Below are positions 1 through 8,497 of a stretch of 64,000 nucleotides of DNA, piece by piece. Positions within the stretch are counted from its first letter, which is position 1. Each line of letters begins with the position of its first letter. The position numbers and the translations under genes were made by a program. A model generated the notes under the pieces. It was not told the origin of the DNA and ran no database searches. It worked only from the letters and a program-made list of their open reading frames with translations. This DNA is from JBPOIC01 sp052034865 (lineage in GTDB: Bacteria; UBA10199; JADFYH01), in the NCBI GenBank assembly GCA_052034865.1, contig JBPOIC010000003.1, positions 9,875-73,874 on the forward strand, given 5' to 3'.

Positions 1-594
1 TTGCGAGACAAATCGGTAAGGGCCGCTCCCAACAGGATGACGGTTGAAGCTTGAAAAATCAGGATCGTTTTGAAGCAGGTGTTTGGGCGCGATTCCCAAA
101 AATCCCAGGGCGGCCCAGAGATTTTGGTCGGGTTGTTTGAGCTTAATCTGAACGGTGTAATCATCGGGCGTCGTGATCTCTTCGATGAATTCTGAAAAAT
201 TCTGATAACCGCCTTTTTTGCGTTTGCGAATTTCTTCAAAGGTAAACTGAACATCTTCCGCTTGAAGTTCATGACCATCCTGAAACCGAACTCCTCTTTT
301 CAAATGAAAAATCCACAAAAGCCCGTCAGAAGAAATTTCCCAGGTCTCTGCCAAACCCGGGCGAATTTTTTGATAGCCTTCGATACGAACCAAAGAATCA
401 AAAACAAGATCGATGAGATTGGCTGAAATGGTCGAATCGGTGGTGATGGGATTGATCGGTGCAGGCTGATCAAAAACACCCAGGCGCAAAACGCCTCCGA
501 TTCGCTTTTCCTGGTTTGAGCGAATTCCGTGGATAAAATGAAAACCACTGAAGATAAAAATCAGAATTAATAGAAACGGATAAAGTCTTTTCAC
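1..594 (-). CDS. Peptide/oligopeptide ABC transporter substrate-binding protein (SBP_bac_5), partial
   Basis: Reading the minus strand from a GTG at 594 gives 198 codons that run off the left edge, so the C-terminal part is missing. The N-terminus is a signal sequence (KRLYPFLLILIFIFSGFHF). After it comes the family 5 substrate-binding pattern: a segment reading LVFDSLVRIEG, then RPGLAETWEISSDG, FHLKRGVRFQDGHEL and a VGSGPYRF motif. Such proteins bind peptides, nickel or similar ligands in the periplasm and feed an ABC permease, which would lie outside the window. No in-frame ATG fits better and the ribosome site is poor, so the start is tentative. It lies downstream of a small radical SAM/peptide locus but is separated from it by a terminator, so a shared role is only a guess. 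Confidence 0.85.
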   Translation of the reverse strand, partial: MKRLYPFLLILIFIFSGFHFIHGIRSNQEKRIGGVLRLGVFDQPAPINPITTDSTISANLIDLVFDSLVRIEGYQKIRPGLAETWEISSDGLLWIFHLKRGVRFQDGHELQAEDVQFTFEEIRKRKKGGYQNFSEFIEEITTPDDYTVQIKLKQPDQNLWAALGFLGIAPKHLLQNDPDFSSFNRHPVGSGPYRFVSQ

Positions 595-635
595 GAAGAC
601 TTCATTTTGCTCAGGATGGGTCAGTGAGACAAGAA

Positions 636-662
636 AAAAGGGGCTTTCCGGGGAGCCCCTTT
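636..662 (-). terminator. Intrinsic terminator, possibly bidirectional
   Basis: A roughly 10-bp stem (AAAAGGGGCT pairing with AGCCCCTTTT) has a short loop, and the minus strand continues with a T-run. It sits just after the 22-codon peptide gene on the minus strand and before the substrate-binding protein, so it should end the radical SAM/peptide transcript. The plus-strand side is also T-rich. Confidence 0.8.
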
Positions 663-710
663 ATTTTTACTACATCTAACGTCTGGCCTCAGCACCCCGA
701 GGCGAACAGA

Positions 711-779
711 TTAATAAATCACCGGCACACACACGGCTGGCTTTGGTTGAGACAGTTTTGTCCCTTTGGAGATCTTCAT
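711..779 (-). CDS. Candidate RiPP precursor peptide, 22 aa
   Basis: A 22-codon frame runs from ATG at 779 to TAA at 711. A perfect AGGAGG Shine-Dalgarno lies 9 nt before the ATG, far stronger than most sites in this window, which argues for real and abundant translation. The peptide starts MKISKGTKLSQ and ends PAVCVPVIY, with one Cys and a C-terminal Tyr. It lies 67 nt after a radical SAM/SPASM gene and is followed by a terminator, the usual setting of a maturase substrate. Its length recalls PqqA, and its hydrophobic-Tyr C-terminus loosely recalls MftA, the mycofactocin precursor, but I recognise no family. The substrate role is inferred from position, ribosome site and composition. Confidence 0.72.
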   Translation of the reverse strand: MKISKGTKLSQPKPAVCVPVIY

Positions 780-806
780 GCGCAATCACCTCCTTTCTGA
801 AGCATT

Positions 807-827
807 CAAAAAACATCAGCACTGATG
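807..827 (-). terminator. Weak hairpin plus T-run between radical SAM gene and peptide gene
   Basis: On the minus strand a CATCA/TGATG stem with a 4-nt loop is followed by six T residues. It lies between the radical SAM stop and the strong ribosome site of the peptide gene. It may be a leaky terminator or a processing site that sets the enzyme-to-peptide ratio. The stem is short, so this is tentative. Confidence 0.3.
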
Positions 828-846
828 GAAAAACCAAAGGAAGGAG

Positions 847-2208
847 CTACGAATCCTCTTTGAGATCAAACCCCAGCCGCGCAATTTCACGCTGCATGAA
901 GTTTTCGGTCATTCGGGTAAGATAATCGATTTCACAGGATTTATTCTGAAGAGATCCGGATTGGTTGAGTGCACTGTAGCGACAGCCGCCACAGCAGTTG
1001 GGAAGATGAGCACAGGACTCACAATGCTCATCCCATTTTTTAAGGGCCATTTGCTGTTTGCCCCTTTCATTCCATGTTTCATGAAACACATCGCCCGCAC
1101 AAAGGCTTTCGATTCCAACAAAGGCTGGACATTTGTAAATTTTTCCATCGGGTCCAATTGTCACCGAATGCTCCTGATGAAATTCGCACGGCCCCATCTC
1201 CGGGCGATCGTGGATGGGAAGATGCTCAGCCGCCGTTTTGTCCTGCAGGGCCATGATTTGCTGAACCTGACTGTCGTTGAAGGAACACACTTCACAAAAC
1301 GAGGTCAGTTTTCCTTCACGCTGTGAAGCCAGGGCGGTGTTGATTTTCATAATGGGTTTAAATCGTGCTGTCAGGATAGAATCAGCAAAAGGACTTTTGC
1401 TCAAACGCTCGATGAGAGAGAACATGCTGGTATAGTTTTCTTCATCGAAATTTCCTCCGATCGCGATCTTGAGACGACCCGCAACATGAATCAGGTTTTC
1501 ATAGATCTGATCGAACGTGCCCCGTCCGTTGCGATAGACACGCTTATGATCATGCGCATCGCGGTCACCATCGAAGGTGATCTTGATCCACTTCCATCCG
1601 TAAGGAATCAACTCGTCAACGAGTTCAGGTTTTAACAAAACACCGTTCGTAACCATTCCCGCTTCCTGTTCAATTCCCAACCGGTTGCAAACGCCCGACA
1701 GCTCTTTCATCATTTGACGAATCGCGCGTGGATGCAGCAGCGGCTCGCCTCCAAAAAAAACCAGATGAAATTTTTGCGGATGCACGCTCTCTAAACGTCT
1801 TGTCATCCATTCGATGGACTCAGAAATTATTTCGGGCTTCATCAATCCCGTTTGACGCACGTCATTTTCGAAACAGTAATGACATGCAAGATTACAACTC
1901 ATCACCGGCAAAACCGTGATCTGCATGATATCGCGACGGCTGTGTATTTTGGTGGCGTACCAGGTATCAAAGAGTTTTTGCTCATCGACATCATCTTCAA
2001 GCACTAATCCCATTTCCTTCAGCGACGCCAAAACCTCCTGCTCTGCGGAACCAAGAGGCATGCGCATCTCGATCTTTTCAAAAAGGTCGTAGGGATTGAG
2101 GAAGTTTTCATCGAAGAGAATGCGGTGATCGTGGAGCGTATTGTAAAGCAGGTACTGTGATGGATTGTTTTTGGAGCGGGAAATCAGGTTAAACTTGGAT
2201 CGCTTCAT
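847..2208 (-). CDS. Radical SAM/SPASM peptide-maturase-like protein
   Basis: The protein is 453 aa. Residues 105-112 read CNLACHYC, the CX3CX2C site for the SAM-cleaving 4Fe-4S cluster, followed by the FFGGEPLLHP glycine-rich SAM motif. The C-terminal third has SPASM-type cysteines (GPDGKIYKCPAF, then CESCAHLPNCCGGCRY and a late Cys), which would bind auxiliary clusters. The first 90 residues resemble the N-terminal extension of many peptide-modifying SPASM enzymes and may hold a leader-binding fold, though this is not demonstrable by eye. The start is ATG at 2208 behind AGGGGGG. The gene is followed by a 22-codon Cys/Tyr peptide gene, which fits a RiPP maturase; an anaerobic sulfatase-maturase-like role is less likely, as no sulfatase is nearby. 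Confidence 0.9.
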   Translation of the reverse strand: MKRSKFNLISRSKNNPSQYLLYNTLHDHRILFDENFLNPYDLFEKIEMRMPLGSAEQEVLASLKEMGLVLEDDVDEQKLFDTWYATKIHSRRDIMQITVLPVMSCNLACHYCFENDVRQTGLMKPEIISESIEWMTRRLESVHPQKFHLVFFGGEPLLHPRAIRQMMKELSGVCNRLGIEQEAGMVTNGVLLKPELVDELIPYGWKWIKITFDGDRDAHDHKRVYRNGRGTFDQIYENLIHVAGRLKIAIGGNFDEENYTSMFSLIERLSKSPFADSILTARFKPIMKINTALASQREGKLTSFCEVCSFNDSQVQQIMALQDKTAAEHLPIHDRPEMGPCEFHQEHSVTIGPDGKIYKCPAFVGIESLCAGDVFHETWNERGKQQMALKKWDEHCESCAHLPNCCGGCRYSALNQSGSLQNKSCEIDYLTRMTENFMQREIARLGFDLKEDS

Positions 2209-2836
2209 AGCCCCCCCTGTTTGGAGAGACCAGCGCAGAAGCCTGATATTACTGCATTAGCGGACATACTGCTTGCAGCGCCCATGCCTTTGAAAACCAA
2301 AAGCAAGACTTCACTCCAAAAACTTGCGGCGCGACATTTTGCAGAATCGGCTTCGTTGCACCAGTCTATGAATTGCCAGTAACCGGTGATTGGTATTGCA
2401 ACCCCCAAGCCAGATTCGCGATTGAATGATGGAGAAAATCAAAAATTGACTTTGAATCGGAATCAACCCGTTGAGATTTCGGATGTTTTTTTATGGAACC
2501 GTTTCTTATAGGTGCCTTGGGAAAGGCTGTAAGAAATGGCTTTGCTGTGGATAAGAATTTAGGCTCCAGAACAAAGGGCGGGTAATTCTTTATCCGAAAT
2601 AGAAGGAAGAACTGGCAGTGTACCCAGTTGAGTGTTTTTTGACGATGAGGGAAAGGAAAGAATTCAGGAGACAGAAGGACGAAGATTACGTCTTTGCGAT
2701 CCGTCAAAGGCGGACCAAGGCGAACGCAGTGAAGCGAAGCAATCTAGGGAACAGAAGACAGAATCCAAAATTCAGAAAGCAGCTGCAGAAGAAAAGTTAA
2801 AAGAATGAAATCCAGTAACGCCACTATCCTCCAGAC
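2209..2836. other. Intergenic region with degenerate repeat remnants
   Basis: No convincing gene was found. A 67-codon minus-strand frame (2205-2408, TTG start) overlaps the radical SAM start by ATGA but has no ribosome site. A consensus DnaA box in reverse orientation (TGTGGATAA) lies at 2546-2554. The right half contains AGACAGAA/GAATTCAG-type fragments and part of a dispersed palindromic repeat. Confidence 0.6.
2683..2750. repeat. Degenerate half-copy of the TTTGCGA/GCGAAGCAATC dispersed repeat
   Basis: The segment has TCTTTGCGATCC followed later by GTGAAGCGAAGCAATC. It matches the right half of the longer palindromic element at 26062-26141 and is related to the copy near 29348. It sits in a non-coding region next to AGACAGAATCC/AATTCAG fragments that also occur at 63.85 kb. 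Confidence 0.55.
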
Positions 2837-2870
2837 AAAAAAAAGCCGCTTAGCAATCAAGCCAAGCGGC
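2837..2870 (-). terminator. Intrinsic terminator of the DcrB-like gene
   Basis: The stem GCCGCTT/AAGCGGC (7 bp) has a 12-nt loop. On the minus strand it is followed by eight T residues. It lies just after the stop of the minus-strand gene at 2903-3382. Confidence 0.9.
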
Positions 2871-2902
2871 CACTACTTTCATCCAAATTTTTACAGAGCC
2901 TT

Positions 2903-3382
2903 CTAATTAAACTTGATTGCCTGCACAAACTTCTGGAAGGGGCGGGCATATAAATCAAACTGCTCGCCTGGAAAGCTGGCGGTAAGATTAATCGCTGTGG
3001 CTCCGCGCAGCAATGTAACCTGAATCTGCTGAACTTTCTGACCTGGTTTGATGGTTTTTAATGCGGCAGTGTCTGGGCCTAAAAGATTTCTCATGGCTGC
3101 GAGATCCCACTGACAAACCATCTGCATGGCAGGCGTTCCAGAAATTGTAATCTTGCGCTCATCGACAATCTTGAAACCCTGAACGCCCTTCTCTTTGATC
3201 GCTTCTTTGATCTTTTCAAAATAGGTGGCCAAATCGACTTCCTGATTCAGGATTTCTTTGGTGAGAATGATGTTCGGACGAACGTTTTTATCGGTAGATG
3301 GAATCGTAATCGTAATCATTCCCTGATCTTGCCAATTTGCAGGAAGTTCGACTTCGAGATCGCTTAAGGTAATTTTGGCCAT
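2903..3382 (-). CDS. DcrB/DUF1795-like protein
   Basis: The protein is 159 aa with no signal peptide. It begins MAKITLSDLEVELPANW and has the alternating strand/helix pattern of the DcrB (DUF1795) family, with the segment GFKIVDERKITISGTPAMQMVCQW split by the helix AMRNLL. The start is ATG at 3382, preceded by an AAGGAG ribosome site. Related proteins occur as small standalone factors and near type VI secretion genes, but none of those are visible here. It lies just downstream of gyrB in the same direction with its own terminator. Function is unknown; the family call rests on overall pattern only. Confidence 0.6.
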   Translation of the reverse strand: MAKITLSDLEVELPANWQDQGMITITIPSTDKNVRPNIILTKEILNQEVDLATYFEKIKEAIKEKGVQGFKIVDERKITISGTPAMQMVCQWDLAAMRNLLGPDTAALKTIKPGQKVQQIQVTLLRGATAINLTASFPGEQFDLYARPFQKFVQAIKFN

Positions 3383-3496
3383 GGGGTGGGCTCCTTATGA
3401 TTAAAATGGATAAAAATTGAGAAGGGTTTTTAGGATTTTCTTCTGAAATACCCTGAGATTTTAATCTCTGACTTCGATACTTTTGTATCGGTTCCG

Positions 3497-5929
3497 CTAG
3501 ATATCTAAGTTTCTCACATTGAGGGCATTTTTTTCGATGAATTCGCGCCGCGGCTCGACCTGATCTCCCATCAGGATCGTGAAAATCTGATCGGCTTCAA
3601 CCCCGTCTTCTACTTTCACCTGAAGCAGGGTTCGTATCTCGGGATTGAGCGTCGTCTCCCATAACTGGGACGGGTTCATCTCACCTAATCCTTTGTAGCG
3701 CTGGATATACTGGCCTTCCTTACCCTGGGCAAGAATATAATCCTTCACCTGAGAAAGGGTTTTAAACTCTACCTCTTTGTCTTTATTGAAAACCTTAAAT
3801 GGCCCTTCTCCCAGGTCTTTAAAACCTTTCGAAAGTTTTTTGAGCTCAGTAAATTCAGGGGAATGGAAGAAGTCGACATTGAGAAGAGTTTCGCGGCTTA
3901 CCCCCTGACTTTGCGTTTTATAAATGAGTTTTTGCGCCGAGTGTTCTTCGTCCAGAACGGTATCGAGGGTAAAGTCCGAGATCTCTGGGTAGAATTTGGA
4001 AATAAACGTCGACAGCCGATCGGCCTGAATATCGAGTTGTTTGCTGTCTTTTAAAGTTTCGGCATCCATTTCGGTCGCGTCGACCAGGGCATCGACAACG
4101 CGTGAATCGGCTTTTTTCTGGATGAGGTTCAGGATTTTGGAATAGCGAATCAGGCGACGAACCAGGTCACTTAAGCCTTTTCCGGCAATCTCTTTGGATT
4201 TCAGTTTAAGCCGGATTTCTTCTGTTCCCAGATCGATGAGGTATTCCTCCAGAGCGATATCGTCTTTTAGGTAGCGCTCGGCTTTTCCTTTTTTGACTTT
4301 ATAAAGCGGTGGTTGGGCAATGTAGAGATAACCGCGTTCAATGATCTGCGGCATTTGACGATAAAAAAAGGTAAGCAGAAGCGTGCGGATGTGAGCTCCG
4401 TCGACATCGGCATCTGTCATGATGATGATACGGTGATAACGTACTTTTTCGATATCGTAATCTTTCTCACCAATGCCCGCGCCCAGGGCCGTGATGAGGA
4501 CGCGGATTTCCTCGGAAGTGAGCATTTTATCGAATCGCGCTTTTTCGACGTTGATGATTTTTCCTTTGAGAGGAAGGATGGCCTGATTACGGCGATCGCG
4601 TCCCTGCTTGGCAGAACCACCGGCTGAATCTCCCTCGACGAGATACAATTCTGAAAATTTGGGATCTTTTTCCTGACAGTCCGCCAGTTTTCCGGGAAGC
4701 GACCCGACATCGAGGGCCGATTTGCGGCGTACAAGGTTTCGGGCGTTGCGTGCTGCAATACGAGCCCGTGCCGCCTCGACGAGTTTGTTGGCAATTCGTT
4801 TGGAGACCGAAGGATTTTCTTCGAGATAAATACCCAGTTTTTCACTCACCAATGATTTTACAATCCCTTCGATTTCACTGTTTCCGAGCTTGCCCTTGGT
4901 CTGACCTTCGAATTGTGGATCAGGAAGTTTGACGGAGATGACGATGGTAAGACCTTCCCGGATATCATCGCCTTCGAGGTTATCTCCTTTTAAATCTTTA
5001 AGCAGATTGGTTTTGCTTAAATAATTATTGAATGTGCGTGTGAGGGCCGATTTGAATCCACTGACATGGGTACCCCCATCGTGGGTGTTAATGTTGTTGG
5101 CAAAGCTGAAAATCTGCTCGCTGTAGCCGTCATTCCACTGCATGGCAATTTCGACCAGGACCTTGTCTTTTTCTGCTTCGAAATAAATGGGTTTGGGATG
5201 AAGAGGAGTTTTGCGCTGGTTGAGGTATTCGACAAAGCTGACGATCCCGCCTTCGTATTGGAACAGGTGCTCCTTTTCGGTGCGCTCATCCCGAATGTGA
5301 ATTTTTATCCCTTTATTCAAAAATGAAAGTTCGCGCAGCCGATTGCTTAAAATATCAAAACTGTATTCTGTCATTTCAAAAATCATGGAATCGGGTTTGA
5401 ACCAGATTTTTGTACCCCTCTTGTCTGTTTTTCCGACCTGCTCCAGAGGTTTCTCAGGAACACCGCGATGGTAGCGCTGGTGATAGACCTTCCCTTCTCG
5501 CCGGATTTCCAGATCCAGCATTTCTGAAAGAAAGTTCACGCACGTCACACCAACACCATGCAAACCTCCAGAAACCTTGTACGCGCTGTTTTCAAATTTT
5601 CCGCCCCCATGAAGACTGGTCATGACGACCTGAGCGGCTGAAACTTTCTTTTCTGGATGGATATCGACTGGAATTCCGCGACCGTTATCCTCGACCGTGA
5701 TCGAATTATCTATGTGAATGACGACGTTGATTTCATCGCAAAAACCAGCCAGGGCTTCATCCACCGAATTGTCTACGACTTCATAGACCAGGTGATGCAG
5801 GCCTGGGCTTCCGGTAGAACCAATATACATTGCGGGCCGCTTTCTCACGGCCTCGATTCCTTCCAGTACTTTTATGGAGCTGGCATCGTATTTTTCGACT
5901 TCTGTTTTCTTTTGGGTTGCAGGTGCCAT
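3497..5929 (-). CDS. gyrB: DNA gyrase subunit B
   Basis: The 810-aa protein is the ATPase subunit of DNA gyrase, which with GyrA introduces negative supercoils. Visible motifs are the GHKL ATP site (EVVDNSVDEALAG, then GGLHGVGV), the TOPRIM motifs LVEGDSAGGSAKQGRDR and TDADVDGAHIRTLLL, and the C-terminal QRYKGLGEMNP block. Length is normal for GyrB. The start is ATG at 5929 with an AGGAT ribosome site. It is the last of the dnaA-dnaN-recF-gyrB series, the ancestral order near bacterial origins. A 231-nt gap separates it from recF. Confidence 0.98.
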   Translation of the reverse strand: MAPATQKKTEVEKYDASSIKVLEGIEAVRKRPAMYIGSTGSPGLHHLVYEVVDNSVDEALAGFCDEINVVIHIDNSITVEDNGRGIPVDIHPEKKVSAAQVVMTSLHGGGKFENSAYKVSGGLHGVGVTCVNFLSEMLDLEIRREGKVYHQRYHRGVPEKPLEQVGKTDKRGTKIWFKPDSMIFEMTEYSFDILSNRLRELSFLNKGIKIHIRDERTEKEHLFQYEGGIVSFVEYLNQRKTPLHPKPIYFEAEKDKVLVEIAMQWNDGYSEQIFSFANNINTHDGGTHVSGFKSALTRTFNNYLSKTNLLKDLKGDNLEGDDIREGLTIVISVKLPDPQFEGQTKGKLGNSEIEGIVKSLVSEKLGIYLEENPSVSKRIANKLVEAARARIAARNARNLVRRKSALDVGSLPGKLADCQEKDPKFSELYLVEGDSAGGSAKQGRDRRNQAILPLKGKIINVEKARFDKMLTSEEIRVLITALGAGIGEKDYDIEKVRYHRIIIMTDADVDGAHIRTLLLTFFYRQMPQIIERGYLYIAQPPLYKVKKGKAERYLKDDIALEEYLIDLGTEEIRLKLKSKEIAGKGLSDLVRRLIRYSKILNLIQKKADSRVVDALVDATEMDAETLKDSKQLDIQADRLSTFISKFYPEISDFTLDTVLDEEHSAQKLIYKTQSQGVSRETLLNVDFFHSPEFTELKKLSKGFKDLGEGPFKVFNKDKEVEFKTLSQVKDYILAQGKEGQYIQRYKGLGEMNPSQLWETTLNPEIRTLLQVKVEDGVEADQIFTILMGDQVEPRREFIEKNALNVRNLDI

Positions 5930-6160
5930 GCGTGGATTTATCCTTTTATGGGTAAGATCGTTTTAAACGAAGAGATCCTGAGGATCTTTTTGGGTCTGAA
6001 GGTTTTTAAACTCGGGCTTGGAAAGATGATTTCTAAACACGCTCGTAAGTCTTTCTGGCCGATCTTTTTGCTGTAAGGGATCCTGGAGAAGCTTAGTCCT
6101 TAAAAAGCCTTCAGAAGACCGATCACCCTACGACACGGAATTTTGGATTTCAACCCTCGA

Positions 6161-7285
6161 TTACACTATTTTTCCCTCGCAAACCTTAAAGATTTCTCCA
6201 TTCAATCCCTTCAGGGAAAGACCCATGGGTGAGATGGAGGTTAAAAAAACCTGGCAAGGAACTTTGGCCAGCAGGTGCAAAAGACGCAGGGATCTTTCGA
6301 TATCCAATTCGCTTAATAAATCATCAAAAAGCGCCATAGGAGTTTTTTCAAGGGCAATCATCTGGTCCACCTCTGCCAGTTTCAGGGCGGCCATGGCAAT
6401 GCGATGCTGACCTTGTGAGCCGTTTTCCTTAAGTGAGAAATTCCCCAGGTTTAGATTCCAGTCATCCCGATGAGGTCCAACCAAAACTCGATTTCTCTCC
6501 ACTTCTTCCTTAAAACGCCGATTCATTTCTGAAAGTAGAAGAGTTGCCATTTCTTTTGGATTTTGAATCGGAGCAATCTCTGAAAAATAGGGTTGATAAG
6601 TCAGATGTGCCTGCCAGACTCCTGCAGAAAGTTCATCAAAATAGCGGTGAAACGATGGATCCATTTCTCTTGTCATTCTCTTGCGCTGGCAGGTGATTTC
6701 AGCACCCAGCTCGGCCAGTTTCTGATTCCAGACTTCAACGAGTTCTTTTGCTCGCGTGGAGGAAAGTCCTTCCCGTATCTGATCGAGCAGTTTTGATTTT
6801 TGATGAAGGGTATGTTGATAGTCCGCACAAAGCTGAAAATAAAAATCAGAGAACAGCCCAAAATAGTGATCAAAATAGCTTCGTCTTTCGCTGGGCGATT
6901 GGCGAAACAAACGCGTGGAATCTGGAGTAAAAAGAATGACTGGAAGCTCCCGCCTGATTTTGCGCAACGGCCGTGGAGTTTTTCCATTCCATAAAACCTG
7001 TTTGCTTTCTGAACTCAATCGAATCTGTAAATCCGAAGGAAGCTCCTGCAGACGCAAGTCCGCTTTGAGTCGAGCCTCTACTTCTCCTTGATAAATCAGA
7101 GGATGAAGGTCACTGGTCCGAAAAGATCTAAGCTCGGAGATGAAATAAATTGCTTCTAAAAGTGAGGTTTTTCCCTGGGCATTATCTCCATGAAAAAAAT
7201 TAAACCGGGGGTGGGGTAATAATTGAAGATCCTGAATATTTCTGAAGTGTGTCAGTGAAAGCTGAACCAGCGGGGCTTGAAGCAT
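6161..7285 (-). CDS. recF: DNA replication and repair protein RecF
   Basis: The protein is 374 aa, close to the usual length. RecF is an SMC-like ATPase that helps load RecA at single-strand gaps with RecO and RecR. Residues 33-41 form the Walker A motif GDNAQGKTS; a signature-like GQHRIAMAALKLAE and Walker B FDDLLSELD lie near the C-terminus. It sits between dnaN and gyrB on the same strand, the conserved origin-region position. Confidence 0.97.
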   Translation of the reverse strand: MLQAPLVQLSLTHFRNIQDLQLLPHPRFNFFHGDNAQGKTSLLEAIYFISELRSFRTSDLHPLIYQGEVEARLKADLRLQELPSDLQIRLSSESKQVLWNGKTPRPLRKIRRELPVILFTPDSTRLFRQSPSERRSYFDHYFGLFSDFYFQLCADYQHTLHQKSKLLDQIREGLSSTRAKELVEVWNQKLAELGAEITCQRKRMTREMDPSFHRYFDELSAGVWQAHLTYQPYFSEIAPIQNPKEMATLLLSEMNRRFKEEVERNRVLVGPHRDDWNLNLGNFSLKENGSQGQHRIAMAALKLAEVDQMIALEKTPMALFDDLLSELDIERSLRLLHLLAKVPCQVFLTSISPMGLSLKGLNGEIFKVCEGKIV

Positions 7286-7372
7286 GAGATTTTTGATACT
7301 CTTCGGTGGCAGGAAAAACTATTTCTTTCTTTTAAGGGGAGTCTTTCTTAAGAAGTCATTCTCATCACCTTT

Positions 7373-8497
7373 TTAAATTCTCATCGGCATCACGATCGAT
7401 AAAAATCCCGGATCCGTCGGAGAATGAACCACACACGGCCCAACTTCACCGTTGAGTTCCAAAAGAACCTTCTCATCCGCCAGTGCGGAAAGGACATCCA
7501 GAAAATATCGGGCATTAAATCCGGCGTGAAAAACATCGCCCTTATAATCAATTTCAATTTCCTCCCGGGCCTCTCCGAGATCGGAGCTGGATACTGAAAG
7601 TTCTAAAAGCCCGGGACTAAAACCGAAACGAACTCCACGGGATCGGTCACTGATTAACAGTGAAACGCGTTTTAAGGCACCCATCAAGGCATGACGCTCA
7701 ACACTGACATGTTTTCCAGCCACTTTAGGAAGAACCCGCTGATAATCTGGAAATTCCCCATCGATCAGACGAGTGATAATCGTAATGCCTCCTCTTCTTG
7801 CAATGAGGTTTCTCCCATCAAAAGCCAGAGCCAGGGGATGATTTTCTTCTGAGGAGTCTGAAAGGCTTTCTCCTGCCAAATGGCGGATTTCATTGATTCC
7901 TTTTTTAGGAACGAGGATTCCTTTTTTGATTTTCAGCGCCTGTCCTACCTCTCGATCCACAAAAGACAAACGATGACCATCGCTTGCCACCATTCGAAGC
8001 TGATGATTTTCTCGCGGTTCGATATAGATGCCGTGAAGATTGTATCGGCTTTCATCCGTCGCAATACAAAAGATGGTTTTTTGGATCATGTCGCTTAAAG
8101 CCTTGGGCTCAAACACATAAAAATTTTTGTCCTCGGGGACAGGAAGTTGGGGAAACTCTTCGGCTGAGAAACCAACGATTTTAAATTGCGACCGACCCGA
8201 TTTTACTTCGAGTCGATTTTGATCTTTTTTCTGAAGGTGAATTTCTTCGGCAGGACTTTCTTTCACAATATCGTAGAGATTTTTTCCGAATACGCAGATT
8301 TTTCCTTCCTGGAGAATATCTCCTTTCATCTGCGCGATGATTCCAATCTCAAGATCGGTTGCAAGAATTTTAAGCTGATCTCCTTTCGCTTCCAAAAGGA
8401 TGTTTGAAAGAATGGGCATGGTGGTTTTTTTTTCTACAACCGACTGTGTCCAGCTGAGTGTTTCTAAAAATTCGGATCTTTTTATTTTAAATTCCAT
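7373..8497 (-). CDS. dnaN: DNA polymerase III beta subunit (sliding clamp)
   Basis: The protein is 374 aa when started at ATG 8497 (MEFKIKRSEFLETL), which matches other DnaN N-termini; GGGGA lies just upstream. The frame stays open a further 33 codons upstream, but that extension is AT-rich and lacks clamp similarity. Three clamp folds are recognisable, with MPILSNILLEAKGDQLKILATD in the first and the C-terminal end FLSIVMPMRI. It forms the ring that tethers polymerase III to DNA. It is transcribed away from dnaA toward recF. Confidence 0.97.
   Translation of the reverse strand: MEFKIKRSEFLETLSWTQSVVEKKTTMPILSNILLEAKGDQLKILATDLEIGIIAQMKGDILQEGKICVFGKNLYDIVKESPAEEIHLQKKDQNRLEVKSGRSQFKIVGFSAEEFPQLPVPEDKNFYVFEPKALSDMIQKTIFCIATDESRYNLHGIYIEPRENHQLRMVASDGHRLSFVDREVGQALKIKKGILVPKKGINEIRHLAGESLSDSSEENHPLALAFDGRNLIARRGGITIITRLIDGEFPDYQRVLPKVAGKHVSVERHALMGALKRVSLLISDRSRGVRFGFSPGLLELSVSSSDLGEAREEIEIDYKGDVFHAGFNARYFLDVLSALADEKVLLELNGEVGPCVVHSPTDPGFLSIVMPMRI

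Noticed and set aside
743..1326. Plus-strand frames opposite the radical SAM gene
   Set aside because: They overlap the well-supported minus-strand enzyme and lack ribosome sites or recognisable domains.
2618..2800. 60-codon basic frame on the plus strand
   Set aside because: It is made of repeat fragments (GAATTCAG, GAAGCGAAGCAATC, AGACAGAATCC) and has no ribosome site.
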